Origin: Roseiconus lacunae
Lineage (GTDB): Bacteria; Planctomycetota; Planctomycetia; Pirellulales; Pirellulaceae
NCBI RefSeq assembly: GCF_008312935.1
Contig: NZ_VSZO01000053.1
Span: 62,001-126,000, forward strand
Length of the DNA stretch: 64,000 nt
Direction of reading: 5' to 3'
Below are positions 55,519 to 64,000 of this stretch, in pieces. The notes beneath the pieces are model-generated. The model was not told the DNA's origin, did not search any database, and saw only the letters and a program-made list of their open reading frames with translations. Position numbers and translations under genes: made by a program. The number at the start of each line of letters is the position of its first letter. Position 1 is the stretch's first letter.

Positions 55519-56670
55519 TTACGAAGGATCGGCTTTCTTCAGTGTCGCCATGTACTCAACTAAGTCGACGAGGCCCTGCTGTCCGAAGAGATGATGCAGG
55601 TTTTCCGGCATCACTGATTTTTCGCTTTTCTTCATCGACTCGATGTCATCGACTTCGATCTTTCGGTCGATCGCATCGGCGGTTCGGATGACCACCTCGC
55701 GGTCGGTTTCGGACATCTTCAAGCCCGCGATCACTTGGCCTTCGGCCGTCAAGACAACGTAGTTCTCATAATTGTGACTGATCCCGGCACTTGGCAAAAG
55801 GATCGCGGTCAACATCGCTTCACGAGAAAGCTTGCTGCCGATCTCCGAGAGGTTGGGGCCGACATCTTTTCCGTGGCCGTTGACGATATGGCAGTTGGCG
55901 CAGGTCGCGACGCCACGGAACAGTTTCATTCCGGCAACCGCGTCGCCCTTGGCTTTGGCAAGTTGATCCACCGGGGGAAGCGGCTTGGCGTCTTTCTGTG
56001 CTGGCTGTGGAAGGACTCGGCCGGCGGCTTTCCGCAAACTTTCATCGTCACTGCGGGCGAGCAATGCGCCGGCGATCAACCAAGTGTCACCGACCAATTG
56101 TTTTTGATCGGCCTGCTCGATCAATTTCTTTTGGCCGCCCTTGCTACGAGCCAAGCCTACGACGGCGGCACGTCGCAAATCGAATGGCTGTTCGGCTTGC
56201 CGCGTGATTTCACTTAAGAAATAGATCGCTCGCCCGTTGCCAAGTAAACCCAACACTTCGGCGACCACCGGCCCATGTGCCTTGTCGATCAAGCGTTGCC
56301 GCACGAGCGGTCGCCCATGCTCCATTTCTAACAGTAATACTGCTGCTTCGACGGCGGCCGATCGATTATCACCCACCAACGTTTCAATCAGTTGTTTTTC
56401 GATGCCCGCGGGTTGAAATTTTTTGACCAAGCGAATGAATTCGGGGGTTCCCTGCGTCCGGTGAAGTTGCCGGTCGATCGCGGCGATCACCTCGGGATGC
56501 TCGCGGTAATTGAAGTCCTGCATCCGTTCGATGGCACGAACCAACACCGCATCACGACGAGCCTGCGCGGCGTCATCGTCTGTATTTTCGGCCGCGAACA
56601 GCAAACCAGGGAGCAGTAAACTGGGGAGCAACAAGCACGCGAGCAGTACATACGAGAACCGGCATGTCAT
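55519..56670 (-). CDS. HEAT-repeat PVC-type haem-binding cytochrome
   Basis: A 383-residue exported protein starting at ATG 56670 (signal SYVLLACLLLPSLLLPGLLFAAEN; the frame opens at 56769). Residues about 60-225 are HEAT-like helices (RSAAVEAAVLLLEMEHGRPL, DLRRAAVVGLARSKGG). Residues about 245-383 form the planctomycete haem-binding domain (TIGR02603 type) with CANCH (GVATCANCHIVNGHGKDVGPNLSEIG) and a late Met-rich ligand region. It lies just downstream of the ThuA-dehydrogenase gene. In many relatives both parts are one polypeptide, so it is probably the electron acceptor. Confidence 0.85.
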   Translation of the reverse strand: MTCRFSYVLLACLLLPSLLLPGLLFAAENTDDDAAQARRDAVLVRAIERMQDFNYREHPEVIAAIDRQLHRTQGTPEFIRLVKKFQPAGIEKQLIETLVGDNRSAAVEAAVLLLEMEHGRPLVRQRLIDKAHGPVVAEVLGLLGNGRAIYFLSEITRQAEQPFDLRRAAVVGLARSKGGQKKLIEQADQKQLVGDTWLIAGALLARSDDESLRKAAGRVLPQPAQKDAKPLPPVDQLAKAKGDAVAGMKLFRGVATCANCHIVNGHGKDVGPNLSEIGSKLSREAMLTAILLPSAGISHNYENYVVLTAEGQVIAGLKMSETDREVVIRTADAIDRKIEVDDIESMKKSEKSVMPENLHHLFGQQGLVDLVEYMATLKKADPS

Positions 56671-56817
56671 CGCTATATGGCCGATACTGCGGTGATCGAA
56701 TGAAAGGTTTAACATGAGGTATGACGATAGAAATAGAAACGGTTGGAAGGGCGTTGATCGAGTGACCACATCGTTTGAGAATGCGGCTTCGGTCTATGTC
56801 AAAGCAATGATGAAAGT

Positions 56818-59800
56818 TTACGGAAGCAATCTTCGCAGGGCTTCGGTTCGGACGACGGGATCGTGAAATTCTAAACTGCGGAAGTATCGATCCGTTTCGT
56901 TCAGCGGTCGGGATGGGTCGGCGATCAATGACACCATCGCTTCGGCCGCCTTGGGGGCCCGAATTCGCCACGTGATATCTCGTCCGGCGGGCGTATCCCA
57001 GCGGCCCTTGACCGCACTGAGATAGGCGTCAAAGCATTCCTCGGCACGGACATCGCTGCCAATCCCCAGAGCTTCGAGATACCAACGATCTTTTCCGTCG
57101 TATGCGGTCGCCAACTTGGCCCACAACCCTGGCATCGCATCGCTTTTGTCGTACCGCAATGCGATTGCCAACTCGCGACGGACGGCCGGTGAAGGGTCGT
57201 CCGCGGCGTCGGCCAGCCACTGTGACGGCGTATCGTTTAATTGCTTAGCCAACCGAATTGCGGTGATTCGCAAATTTGGTTCGGTGTGCTCCAGTCCCTT
57301 TTGGACATAGTGTTGTCCTCGGCCTTCGATCTTTCCGAGCAGCCACAATGCGCGAGCTTGGAAACGCGGATTGTTGTCGCCGAACAGTTTGAGAAGTTCC
57401 GATTCGGCCCCCGCCCCCATCGCATTTAACGCTCGCCACGCACGCGACTGAATCGCGCGATTAGGATTTTTCAGCGCGGCGGTGGCGCCGGCTGCGGTGC
57501 TGTAGTCATAGTTCGGAACGACATACTTAGTTCGTGGCGGCGCGACCCGAAACAGTCGACCTCGGTCGAGGTCTCCTTGATGGTGCCCGCCGACTCCGGG
57601 GTCATACCAGTCGGTGACGAACAATGATCCATCGGGTGCGACGCAGACATCGGCGGGGCGAAACCAAGGGTCATTGCTGCCGGTCAACAAGGGCTCGATC
57701 GTCGCTTGATAGCCCGCACCGTCGACCTTGACGGGATAAGCACGAACGACATTGGGGCCCGGGTCACAGTGGATCATTTGGTCCCAAAAGCGTTTCGGCA
57801 GTAAACGACCTTCGTAGAAACAGATACCACTTGGCGAACCGGCTCCGGTTTGCAGCAGATTGGGGACGACACCGGGATCGTTTAGATGCCAGTGTTGTAA
57901 CGGGATTTCATCTTCGATGTTCATCCGGTCGTCACGCCACCCGGCACCGGTGATTTCGTCTCGGTAGCCATAATTGCCGTGCTCCATGACGAAGTTGATC
58001 CGTGTTCCACGGTTTCCGTCGTCGTCGTTGTCGCTTTGCCAAAGCGTGCCGAATGAGTCGACGGTGGTTTCCCAGTTGTTCCGAAAGTTGTGCGCGAGGA
58101 CCTCAAAATTTGAACCGTCTAAATCACATCGAAAAGGCATCCCACCGAGTAGCGGCGCGCCGTTGTCGACGACCGGACGACCGTGGATGTCAATGACCGT
58201 ATCACCGTCGGCATTTTTGACTTGTTCGCCGGTGTTGCCGAAATTCCAATACAGTTTTCCGTCCGGGCCAAACAAAAACGAGTGTCCGGAGTGGTCGTGC
58301 TGTGGATTTCCGACACCAGTAAAGATTGCCGTTTTCTGTTCCGGAACGTCGTCCCCATCGGCATCGGTGAACCGCCACACGTTCGGAGATGCGGTGACGA
58401 TGACTTCGCGTCCTTGTTCACCGTCGAGGACACAAATCCCCATGGCCGAATCAATGTCGCGACCTTGGTAGAAGGTCGTCGTTTGGTCCATCACACCGTC
58501 ACCGTTGGTGTCTTCGAGGATCAGGATTCGGTCGCCTTCCGGACGTGAACCGTTGTTGCGACGATAATTCATCACGTCACACACCCACACCCTGCCTTGG
58601 GTATCGATGTCGAGGTTGGTCAAGCTACGCAGCAGCGGTTCACTGGCCGACAATGTCAACTCTAATCCGTCGGCGACGGTGATACCTGCGATCGCGTTCT
58701 TGGGGTCTCGTTTGGCTGCGTCGTTGCTGGCCTTGGCAATCGTACCGACCGATGCCGGGGCCGCATCGGCATAAACGGCGAATCGTACGCTGGTGTCATT
58801 GCCCCCGTTTTGATTTGTACCGCCGTCATCAAGTGCGCCGATCGCGGTGAACGTTGTGAAACCTTCGGGCAAGCGATAATGGATCACGCTGTTGGCATGT
58901 GTTCCGATCGCATGGGTTCCCAGCGGAGTACCATCGACTGACCAAGGTTGCCCTTGGCAGTTTTGGTTTTTGCGAACATTCCCCCAGCCGCTTGTCGCTC
59001 GTTTCCATGGCAGGTCGAGCAGCGACATCGAACCGGATTTTCCGTGAATCATCGGGTCAATCCAATTGGCCCAATCACACGAATAGCCGTTATCTCCATC
59101 GTCTGCGATCAGGAATAAATCGCGAGCGCCATCAAGTGCCACCTTCATCTCGACGCGATGACCGGGAGTTTTCGTCGTCACGACGTCACTTGCGAATAGC
59201 CGACGCGGCTTGACACTGGAGGATTGATCGTCGTTGCCGTTCGCCTTTGGGGTATCCTTATCGAGCCGGAACTTTTCAATGACTTGTTGCTCATTGAAAT
59301 TCTTCGGCTGATCATAATCTTGGTTCTTCAAGAGATCTTCTAGGCCGACTTTTTCCTTGCCCAAGCTAACTCCCGACTCGGGAATCGTTTCGCCCGCCGT
59401 CCAGAGGATTGCGTTGGTCACCAAACGGCGAACATCATCGTTTCCCCAGTTCCAGTGATAGTGCCCACCGGTGAACCCGAACGAGCGACCGCCGTCGGCT
59501 CGGTCATAGGCCCAGGCGACCGTTTGTGGTTCACCAGCGGCAACGCTTTTTCGGACGATCGGGTTGCCGCTGTGAGCACCGTCGGGACGCTTCATGGTGT
59601 GTTCCGGAGCGACCGCGTAAAGAATCGGTGTGATATCGGCGTCCTCTTTAAATCGCATGTGGAAGTACCACTCGTCATCGGTCGCGAAGGGTTGGACGCC
59701 ACGCGTGATCGGGTGGGTAGGCAGCTCGCTGAACTCGGCAATCCAGTGCGGGTTCACGCTGTAGTGGACTTCGAAATGGCCACCGAGCAAGTCAACCCAA

Positions 59801-60192
59801 TCGTCGCCCGGTTCGCCGGGGACCATTTCGACCGCGTAGTGCAAACAAACCAAGCCACAGCCTTCGCCAAGCCGTTTTCGTAGTTGATCACGATGATCCA
59901 TCGCCACATGCCGACGTCCGCCGTCACAATAAATCACCACGGTGTCAGCGGAACGCAGTTGTTCGTCGGAGGGCCATTGGCGAACCACGGTGACTTTGGC
60001 GTCGGAGCTCTGTTCGATCGCATCTTGCAGAATCCGCAATCCGGCGAAATGTTCGTGGGCGCCATAGTTATGCGATCGGGGGCCGGCGACCATCAGCACG
60101 TGCTTGGGTTCGGCCGCGACCACGAGCGAATGGACCAAGAGGACTAGCTGGACGGACAAAATCATCGCCCAGGAACGATGTCGACGCATCAT
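56818..60192 (-). CDS. ThuA-NPCBM-PVC-type dehydrogenase-HEAT multidomain protein
   Basis: A 1124-residue exported protein (signal SWAMILSVQLVLLVHSLVVAAE). Residues about 28-275 are a ThuA domain (HVLMVAGPRSHNYGAHEHF, GLVCLHYAVEM, WAYDRADGGRSFGFTGGHYHWNWG). Residues about 335-485 are NPCBM-like (KPRRLFASDVV...LGTHAIGTHANSVIHYRLP), a carbohydrate-binding fold. Residues about 515-905 are the PVC-type sorbosone-dehydrogenase-like beta-propeller (WVCDVMNYRRN, GPDGKLYWNFGNTGE, RPADVCVAPDGSLFVTDWYDPGVGG). HEAT repeats follow to the end. No CxxCH is present; haem is in the next gene. It probably oxidises sugars in the periplasm. Confidence 0.9.
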   Translation of the reverse strand: MMRRHRSWAMILSVQLVLLVHSLVVAAEPKHVLMVAGPRSHNYGAHEHFAGLRILQDAIEQSSDAKVTVVRQWPSDEQLRSADTVVIYCDGGRRHVAMDHRDQLRKRLGEGCGLVCLHYAVEMVPGEPGDDWVDLLGGHFEVHYSVNPHWIAEFSELPTHPITRGVQPFATDDEWYFHMRFKEDADITPILYAVAPEHTMKRPDGAHSGNPIVRKSVAAGEPQTVAWAYDRADGGRSFGFTGGHYHWNWGNDDVRRLVTNAILWTAGETIPESGVSLGKEKVGLEDLLKNQDYDQPKNFNEQQVIEKFRLDKDTPKANGNDDQSSSVKPRRLFASDVVTTKTPGHRVEMKVALDGARDLFLIADDGDNGYSCDWANWIDPMIHGKSGSMSLLDLPWKRATSGWGNVRKNQNCQGQPWSVDGTPLGTHAIGTHANSVIHYRLPEGFTTFTAIGALDDGGTNQNGGNDTSVRFAVYADAAPASVGTIAKASNDAAKRDPKNAIAGITVADGLELTLSASEPLLRSLTNLDIDTQGRVWVCDVMNYRRNNGSRPEGDRILILEDTNGDGVMDQTTTFYQGRDIDSAMGICVLDGEQGREVIVTASPNVWRFTDADGDDVPEQKTAIFTGVGNPQHDHSGHSFLFGPDGKLYWNFGNTGEQVKNADGDTVIDIHGRPVVDNGAPLLGGMPFRCDLDGSNFEVLAHNFRNNWETTVDSFGTLWQSDNDDDGNRGTRINFVMEHGNYGYRDEITGAGWRDDRMNIEDEIPLQHWHLNDPGVVPNLLQTGAGSPSGICFYEGRLLPKRFWDQMIHCDPGPNVVRAYPVKVDGAGYQATIEPLLTGSNDPWFRPADVCVAPDGSLFVTDWYDPGVGGHHQGDLDRGRLFRVAPPRTKYVVPNYDYSTAAGATAALKNPNRAIQSRAWRALNAMGAGAESELLKLFGDNNPRFQARALWLLGKIEGRGQHYVQKGLEHTEPNLRITAIRLAKQLNDTPSQWLADAADDPSPAVRRELAIALRYDKSDAMPGLWAKLATAYDGKDRWYLEALGIGSDVRAEECFDAYLSAVKGRWDTPAGRDITWRIRAPKAAEAMVSLIADPSRPLNETDRYFRSLEFHDPVVRTEALRRLLP

Positions 60193-60466
60193 TTTGGAGA
60201 AGCCTATCGGGGGGAGTCGAGGTTGTGGAGTGTTTTGAGAAGAACTTCATCACCGATAACAAGGGTAACGAATCCTCCGTCGCATCAGTTTAGCAAGATT
60301 TCGTTGAGCTGAATTCGCCAGACAAACGATCGAACCCACGGTTTTACAATCAAGAGGTCCCCCATCTCGAATCGAAACGTGCTTTACGATTAAGCTGGGT
60401 GCGGGCGGCGGAATGAAATGAACGTCCCCGCCGACATGTGGCACCGAAGACGACATTAGGACAGCG

Positions 60467-63454
60467 ATGGAGATTGACCGGCAGCGGATTCAAGACGACT
60501 TGCGGGGCATCGTGCGCGGCGATGTGCTTTGCGATCCGGTGTCGCGAACCCTTTATTCGACCGATGCGAGTATCTATGAATTGCAACCGATCGGTGTGGT
60601 CCGGCCGCGGTCGGCTGCCGACGTCGTTGCCATCGTTCGCTACGCATCCGAACATGACTTGCCGATCCACCCCCGCGGGGCCGGCAGTGGAGTTTCTGGG
60701 GAATCCATCGGCCCGGGGTTGGTGCTCGATTTTTCGCGATACATGCGGCGGATGCAAATGGATCGCAGCGACGGTCGCGTAGTCGTCGAAGCCGGCATGA
60801 CCCTGGCCGAACTTAATCGTTCGATTCGATCATCGGGACGTTGGTTCGGTCCCGATCCGGCGACTCGCAGCATCACGACGATGGGCAGCGTCCTGGCCAC
60901 GAATGCGTCGGGCAGTCATTACTTGCGAAGCGGTTCGGCCCGCGACAACATCTGCTCGCTCCGCGTCGTCACGATGGAAGGCGAACTTTTAAACCTGTCC
61001 AACCATCACCCATCACAAATGGGGATCCCCGGCCGCTTGGCTCGCGGACTGGTCAGTATCCGTGATCAACACCGCGATTGTATCGAAGTGGAAAACCGTG
61101 GATCTCCGGCGCGAAGTGGTTATCGATTCGATGGCGTCATCGATGCAGACGACAACGTGGACTTGGCGAAGTTTCTTTGCGGTACCCAAGGCACACTGGC
61201 CGTTGTCGTCGAAGCGACGGTGAAGACCGAACCGATCCCGAAGCATCGTGGCATTGCCGCGTTATTCTTTCATCGATTGGAATCGGCGGCACGAAGCGCC
61301 GTCATCGCTCTCAATCACGGTCCCGTCGCTTGCGACATGATCGGGCGGCGGTTGCTAGGGATCGCCCGCGAAACCGAGCGTCAATTCGAGAGTATGCTTC
61401 CTCGCGAAGCCGAGGCAATGTTATTGCTGGAATTGCAGGGTGAATCGTTGACCGAGTTGTCTGACCGAATCGAAATCCTCAAGCAAGAATTAACCCGAGG
61501 CCCCGACGGAGCCTTCAGCGCGACATCGAGCACCGACCAAGCGACCCGAGATCAATACTGGAAATTGTGTCGACGAGTCACGCCGCGATTGGGACGACTG
61601 AGAGGGCGGGAAATGCCAATCCCGTTCACCGAAGATATCGCAGTCGACCCACAACGACTGCCCGAAGCATTGATCGCGATTCAAAAGACCCTTCGCGATC
61701 ACGAATGTACGTCGACGGTTTTTGCCCACGCGGGGCACGGGCAACTTCATATTCGACCATTCTTGGATTTATCGAAGGCAAGTGATCGCGATAAAATTCG
61801 TCAGGTCGCGACCGACGTTGCCGAAGTCGTCTGGAAGATGAACGGACAGATTTCCGTCGAACACGCCGCCGGCCTAAGTCGCAGCGCATTGCTTCCACGA
61901 CAGTTCGGCGACTACTGGTTGGCAATGGGCCAGGTCAAACGATTGTTCGACCCTCATCATCGATTGAATCCCGGCAAACTTTTCGGTGCTGTGCTTCAAC
62001 AACCCGATGAAAACCTGCGACCGATCGGCGATTCCATCGAAGTCGTATCGCCCGCACGGACGCTAATCGAGCCTTCCGACCGTATCGTCCAGCAATCTCG
62101 TTTACAATCCGCCGCGATCCCACAGTTGCCGGTGATGCAGCATTGGCCCGCCGGAAAAATGATCGATCAAGTCGCCCAGTCCTGCAACGGATGTGGACGC
62201 TGCCGAACGACCGCTGCCGATGAACGGCAGTGCCCCGTCTACCGGACGATGCGTGACGAAGAATCGACGCCCCGGGCGAAAGCCAATTTGCTGCGCGGCG
62301 TTTTAAGCGGCAAGATCGAGGTCGAAGCACTGGCCGGCGATCGCGCCAAAGCGGTCGCCGACTTGTGTTTCAATTGCCACCAGTGCCGCGTCGAATGCCC
62401 CTCGACGGTCGACATTCCTAAAATCGTTGGCGAACTGAAAGCACACTACGTCTCGACGAATGGATTGCCCCTCTCCGAACGGCTCTTCACCCGACTGGAT
62501 TCGATCGCAAGCATTGGTGCGAAACTGCCGCGTCTTTCAAACTTTCTATTGCAAAATCGAATCGCACGATGGCTCGCCGAGCAGATGTTTGGGCTGGTTT
62601 CGACAAGAGAACTTCCGGCGATTGCGGACACCAGTTTTATTCGCTACGCGGCGCGGCGACGGTGGACGAAAAAGATCAACAGCGAGGGCACCAAGGTGCT
62701 TTACTTTGTCGATCATTATGCCAACTACCATGATCCTGACATCGGGCGGGCGCTAGCCGAAGTCCTGCAACAAAACGGGATCGGTCTGTACGTTCCGACG
62801 TCGCAATCGGGAAGCGGAATGGCGCGGATCACTGCCGGCGATTTGAAGGGGGCTCGCCGCATCGGACGACGCAATCTGCGTTTGCTGGCCGAAGCGATCC
62901 GGAATGGTTACACCGTGGTCGCGACGGAACCATCGGCGGTCTTGTGCCTGAAACACGAATACCCCAACTTATTTGACGACGAAGATGCTTACCTGGTTGC
63001 CGAAAATTCATATGAAGCATGTGACTTCCTGGTCCATCTGAATCATGCGGGAAAACTTGATCTCGATCTGCATATGATCGATGCACACTTCGCCTATCAC
63101 CGACCATGTCACCTAAGAGTGCTCGATCCGGAAATCGCCGCGGTCGAACTATTGAAGATGATCCCGGGGCTGCAGGTCGAACACGTCGAAGGCGGTTGCA
63201 GCGGAATGGCGGGCACGTGGGGACTACAGCGACGCAACTATCGTAATAGCCTGCGAATCGGCTGGCCGATGATTTCTGCGATGCGTTCAAGCGGAATCCC
63301 CATCGCATCGACCGAATGCAGTGCGTGCAAGATGCAGATCGAACATGCCGCCGGACTACAGACGATCCATCCGATTAAGTTGTTGGCCTATGCATACGGG
63401 CGATTTCCTAAGGTCGGTGAACAATTGGGGTTGTTGAAAAACGACGCGTCATGA
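60467..63454 (+). CDS. FAD/Fe-S oxidoreductase (D-lactate/glycolate dehydrogenase type)
   Basis: A 995-residue fusion of a GlcD-like flavoprotein with a GlpC/LutA-like Fe-S protein. The PCMH-type FAD domain spans about 35-230 (VVRPRSAADVVAIVRYASEHDLPIHPRGAGSGVSGESIG), the FAD-oxidase C-terminal domain about 260-500 (TVFAHAGHGQLHIRPFLD). Two Fe-S clusters follow near 570-640 (CNGCGRCRTTAADERQCP, CFNCHQCRVECP), then a CCG domain (YHRPCHLR, EGGCSGMAG). It probably oxidises D-2-hydroxy acids and feeds electrons to quinone. Its stop overlaps moaD. Confidence 0.92.
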   Translation: MEIDRQRIQDDLRGIVRGDVLCDPVSRTLYSTDASIYELQPIGVVRPRSAADVVAIVRYASEHDLPIHPRGAGSGVSGESIGPGLVLDFSRYMRRMQMDRSDGRVVVEAGMTLAELNRSIRSSGRWFGPDPATRSITTMGSVLATNASGSHYLRSGSARDNICSLRVVTMEGELLNLSNHHPSQMGIPGRLARGLVSIRDQHRDCIEVENRGSPARSGYRFDGVIDADDNVDLAKFLCGTQGTLAVVVEATVKTEPIPKHRGIAALFFHRLESAARSAVIALNHGPVACDMIGRRLLGIARETERQFESMLPREAEAMLLLELQGESLTELSDRIEILKQELTRGPDGAFSATSSTDQATRDQYWKLCRRVTPRLGRLRGREMPIPFTEDIAVDPQRLPEALIAIQKTLRDHECTSTVFAHAGHGQLHIRPFLDLSKASDRDKIRQVATDVAEVVWKMNGQISVEHAAGLSRSALLPRQFGDYWLAMGQVKRLFDPHHRLNPGKLFGAVLQQPDENLRPIGDSIEVVSPARTLIEPSDRIVQQSRLQSAAIPQLPVMQHWPAGKMIDQVAQSCNGCGRCRTTAADERQCPVYRTMRDEESTPRAKANLLRGVLSGKIEVEALAGDRAKAVADLCFNCHQCRVECPSTVDIPKIVGELKAHYVSTNGLPLSERLFTRLDSIASIGAKLPRLSNFLLQNRIARWLAEQMFGLVSTRELPAIADTSFIRYAARRRWTKKINSEGTKVLYFVDHYANYHDPDIGRALAEVLQQNGIGLYVPTSQSGSGMARITAGDLKGARRIGRRNLRLLAEAIRNGYTVVATEPSAVLCLKHEYPNLFDDEDAYLVAENSYEACDFLVHLNHAGKLDLDLHMIDAHFAYHRPCHLRVLDPEIAAVELLKMIPGLQVEHVEGGCSGMAGTWGLQRRNYRNSLRIGWPMISAMRSSGIPIASTECSACKMQIEHAAGLQTIHPIKLLAYAYGRFPKVGEQLGLLKNDAS

Positions 63455-63702
63455 TGAAATTGAAAGTTCTCCTGTTCGCCGGGCTACGCGAAGCGGCCCA
63501 GGCATCGAGCATCGAAGTCGAAATCAAAACACCGGCGACCGCGAACGATGTGGTCGACGAAGTTGCGAAGCGATTGCCGTCTGCCGCGACGTTGATTCGG
63601 CTCAGTCGACTTGCGATCGACCAATCCTATGTTGCCGATGACGCGGTGGTGACCGCCGATGCAAAAGAATTCGCGTTGATCCCGCCAGTCAGTGGAGGCT
63701 AA
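63451..63702 (+). CDS. moaD: Molybdopterin synthase small subunit (MoaD)
   Basis: An 83-residue ubiquitin-fold protein (MKLKVLLFAGLREAAQASSIEVEI...) ending in VSGG. The C-terminal Gly-Gly is the thiocarboxylation site that donates sulfur to cyclic pyranopterin monophosphate. The ATG overlaps the stop of the FAD/Fe-S gene. Followed by the start of moaE, with which it forms molybdopterin synthase. Confidence 0.93.
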   Translation: MMKLKVLLFAGLREAAQASSIEVEIKTPATANDVVDEVAKRLPSAATLIRLSRLAIDQSYVADDAVVTADAKEFALIPPVSGG

Positions 63703-63892
63703 ATCAGTGCCGCGTCTAGAACCAGTGTTTGGAGTCGGTTTATCAGCCCGGTGATCAATCAGAAACGGTGGCGAAGGCCAATCGGCGGATTCTCATTGCC
63801 AGAACTGACGCAACACCAGTGCCGGTCAATTCAACGGCGAAACGCGATTGCCGGGCCCGATAAAATAGTACACTCACGTCACGATTAACTTG

Positions 63893-64000
63893 ATGGAATC
63901 TTCCCTTGCCGTTCTGGTGCGACTCGTCCATGCACCGATTCAGCTTGCGCAATGGTCCGACCAATTGGGCGACCCCGACATTGGGGCGCAGGGGTGGTTT
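63893..64000 (+). CDS. moaE: Molybdopterin synthase large subunit (MoaE), start only
   Basis: ATG 63893 opens a frame that stays open to the window edge (36 codons). APIQLAQWSDQLGDPDIGAQGWF matches the conserved MoaE start (PI-x-L...V-x-D-P-x-x-G-A-x-x-x-F). Its place after moaD supports the call. The catalytic Lys region lies beyond the edge. Confidence 0.75.
   Translation, partial: MESSLAVLVRLVHAPIQLAQWSDQLGDPDIGAQGWF

Overview
The window looks like a Planctomycetota chromosome, most likely a Rhodopirellula/Pirellula-type marine relative. The signs are a PVC-type sorbosone-dehydrogenase protein with ThuA and NPCBM domains, a PVC-type HEAT/heme-binding cytochrome, a PEP-CTERM protein, a Hanks kinase with the typical planctomycete N-terminal extension and a C-terminal membrane block, and a moderately high GC content. 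This is inferred from protein families; there is no rRNA here to confirm it.

Positions 1-18366 are accessory DNA. Positions 1-5997 carry a piece of a phage or phage-derived element: a RepA/AAA_25-like ATPase with a Leu-Lys-Thr P-loop, a small possible virion protein and a tape-measure-like protein. At 6636-6676 lies a sequence that reads as only the 3' half of a tRNA, which is what an integration scar leaves. A heavily decayed tyrosine integrase follows at once; its predicted nucleophile Tyr codon is now TAG. Positions 7958-16826 form a cargo island: a NACHT-LRR (NLR-like) STAND ATPase, a tightly overlapping three-gene operon (Hanks kinase, compact SF1 helicase, protein of unknown family), a serine-resolvase fragment and a small membrane protein. 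An intact tyrosine integrase (16823-18271) abuts tRNA-Pro(UGG) at 18367-18440, which marks the right edge of the island. The kinase-helicase-unknown operon beside an NLR, between two tRNA-anchored integrases, is the best candidate for an undescribed (probably anti-phage) system.

Positions 18441-64000 look like ordinary chromosome. In order they hold: a coiled-coil protein; a small protein coupled to a SNF2 helicase; a membrane-anchored Ser/Thr kinase; a PEP-CTERM protein; a TsdA-like dihaem cytochrome c; a HAD phosphatase-HerA-like ATPase fusion; a deacetylase-like exported protein; an HtrA-like protease fused to LamG-like and SirB1 domains; a membrane protein, a SRPBCC-epimerase fusion and a sigma-70 factor; a divergent MerR/B12-fold regulator; an esterase-like protein without its Ser nucleophile; a response regulator and DUF423 protein; a Rieske protein; an M16 peptidase; a Ca2+/Na+ exchanger; a histone-deacetylase-like hydrolase; an ABC-2 exporter; ArgJ; an isochorismatase-ThuA fusion; a LuxR-type regulator; a zinc-ribbon plus DUF4430 lipoprotein pair; a cytochrome c'-like protein; the PVC cytochrome and dehydrogenase pair; and a GlcD/GlpC-type FAD/Fe-S oxidoreductase followed by moaD and the start of moaE.

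Two regulatory features of the chromosomal part stand out. One is a cluster of five copies of a TGAACGTTT-type site between the divergent sigma factor and MerR/B12-fold genes, laid out like the CarH/LitR photoreceptor-sigma pairs, although the regulator has lost both cobalamin-coordinating His motifs. The other is an intergenic repeat family with the core GCC(C)GTCGGCTGA.
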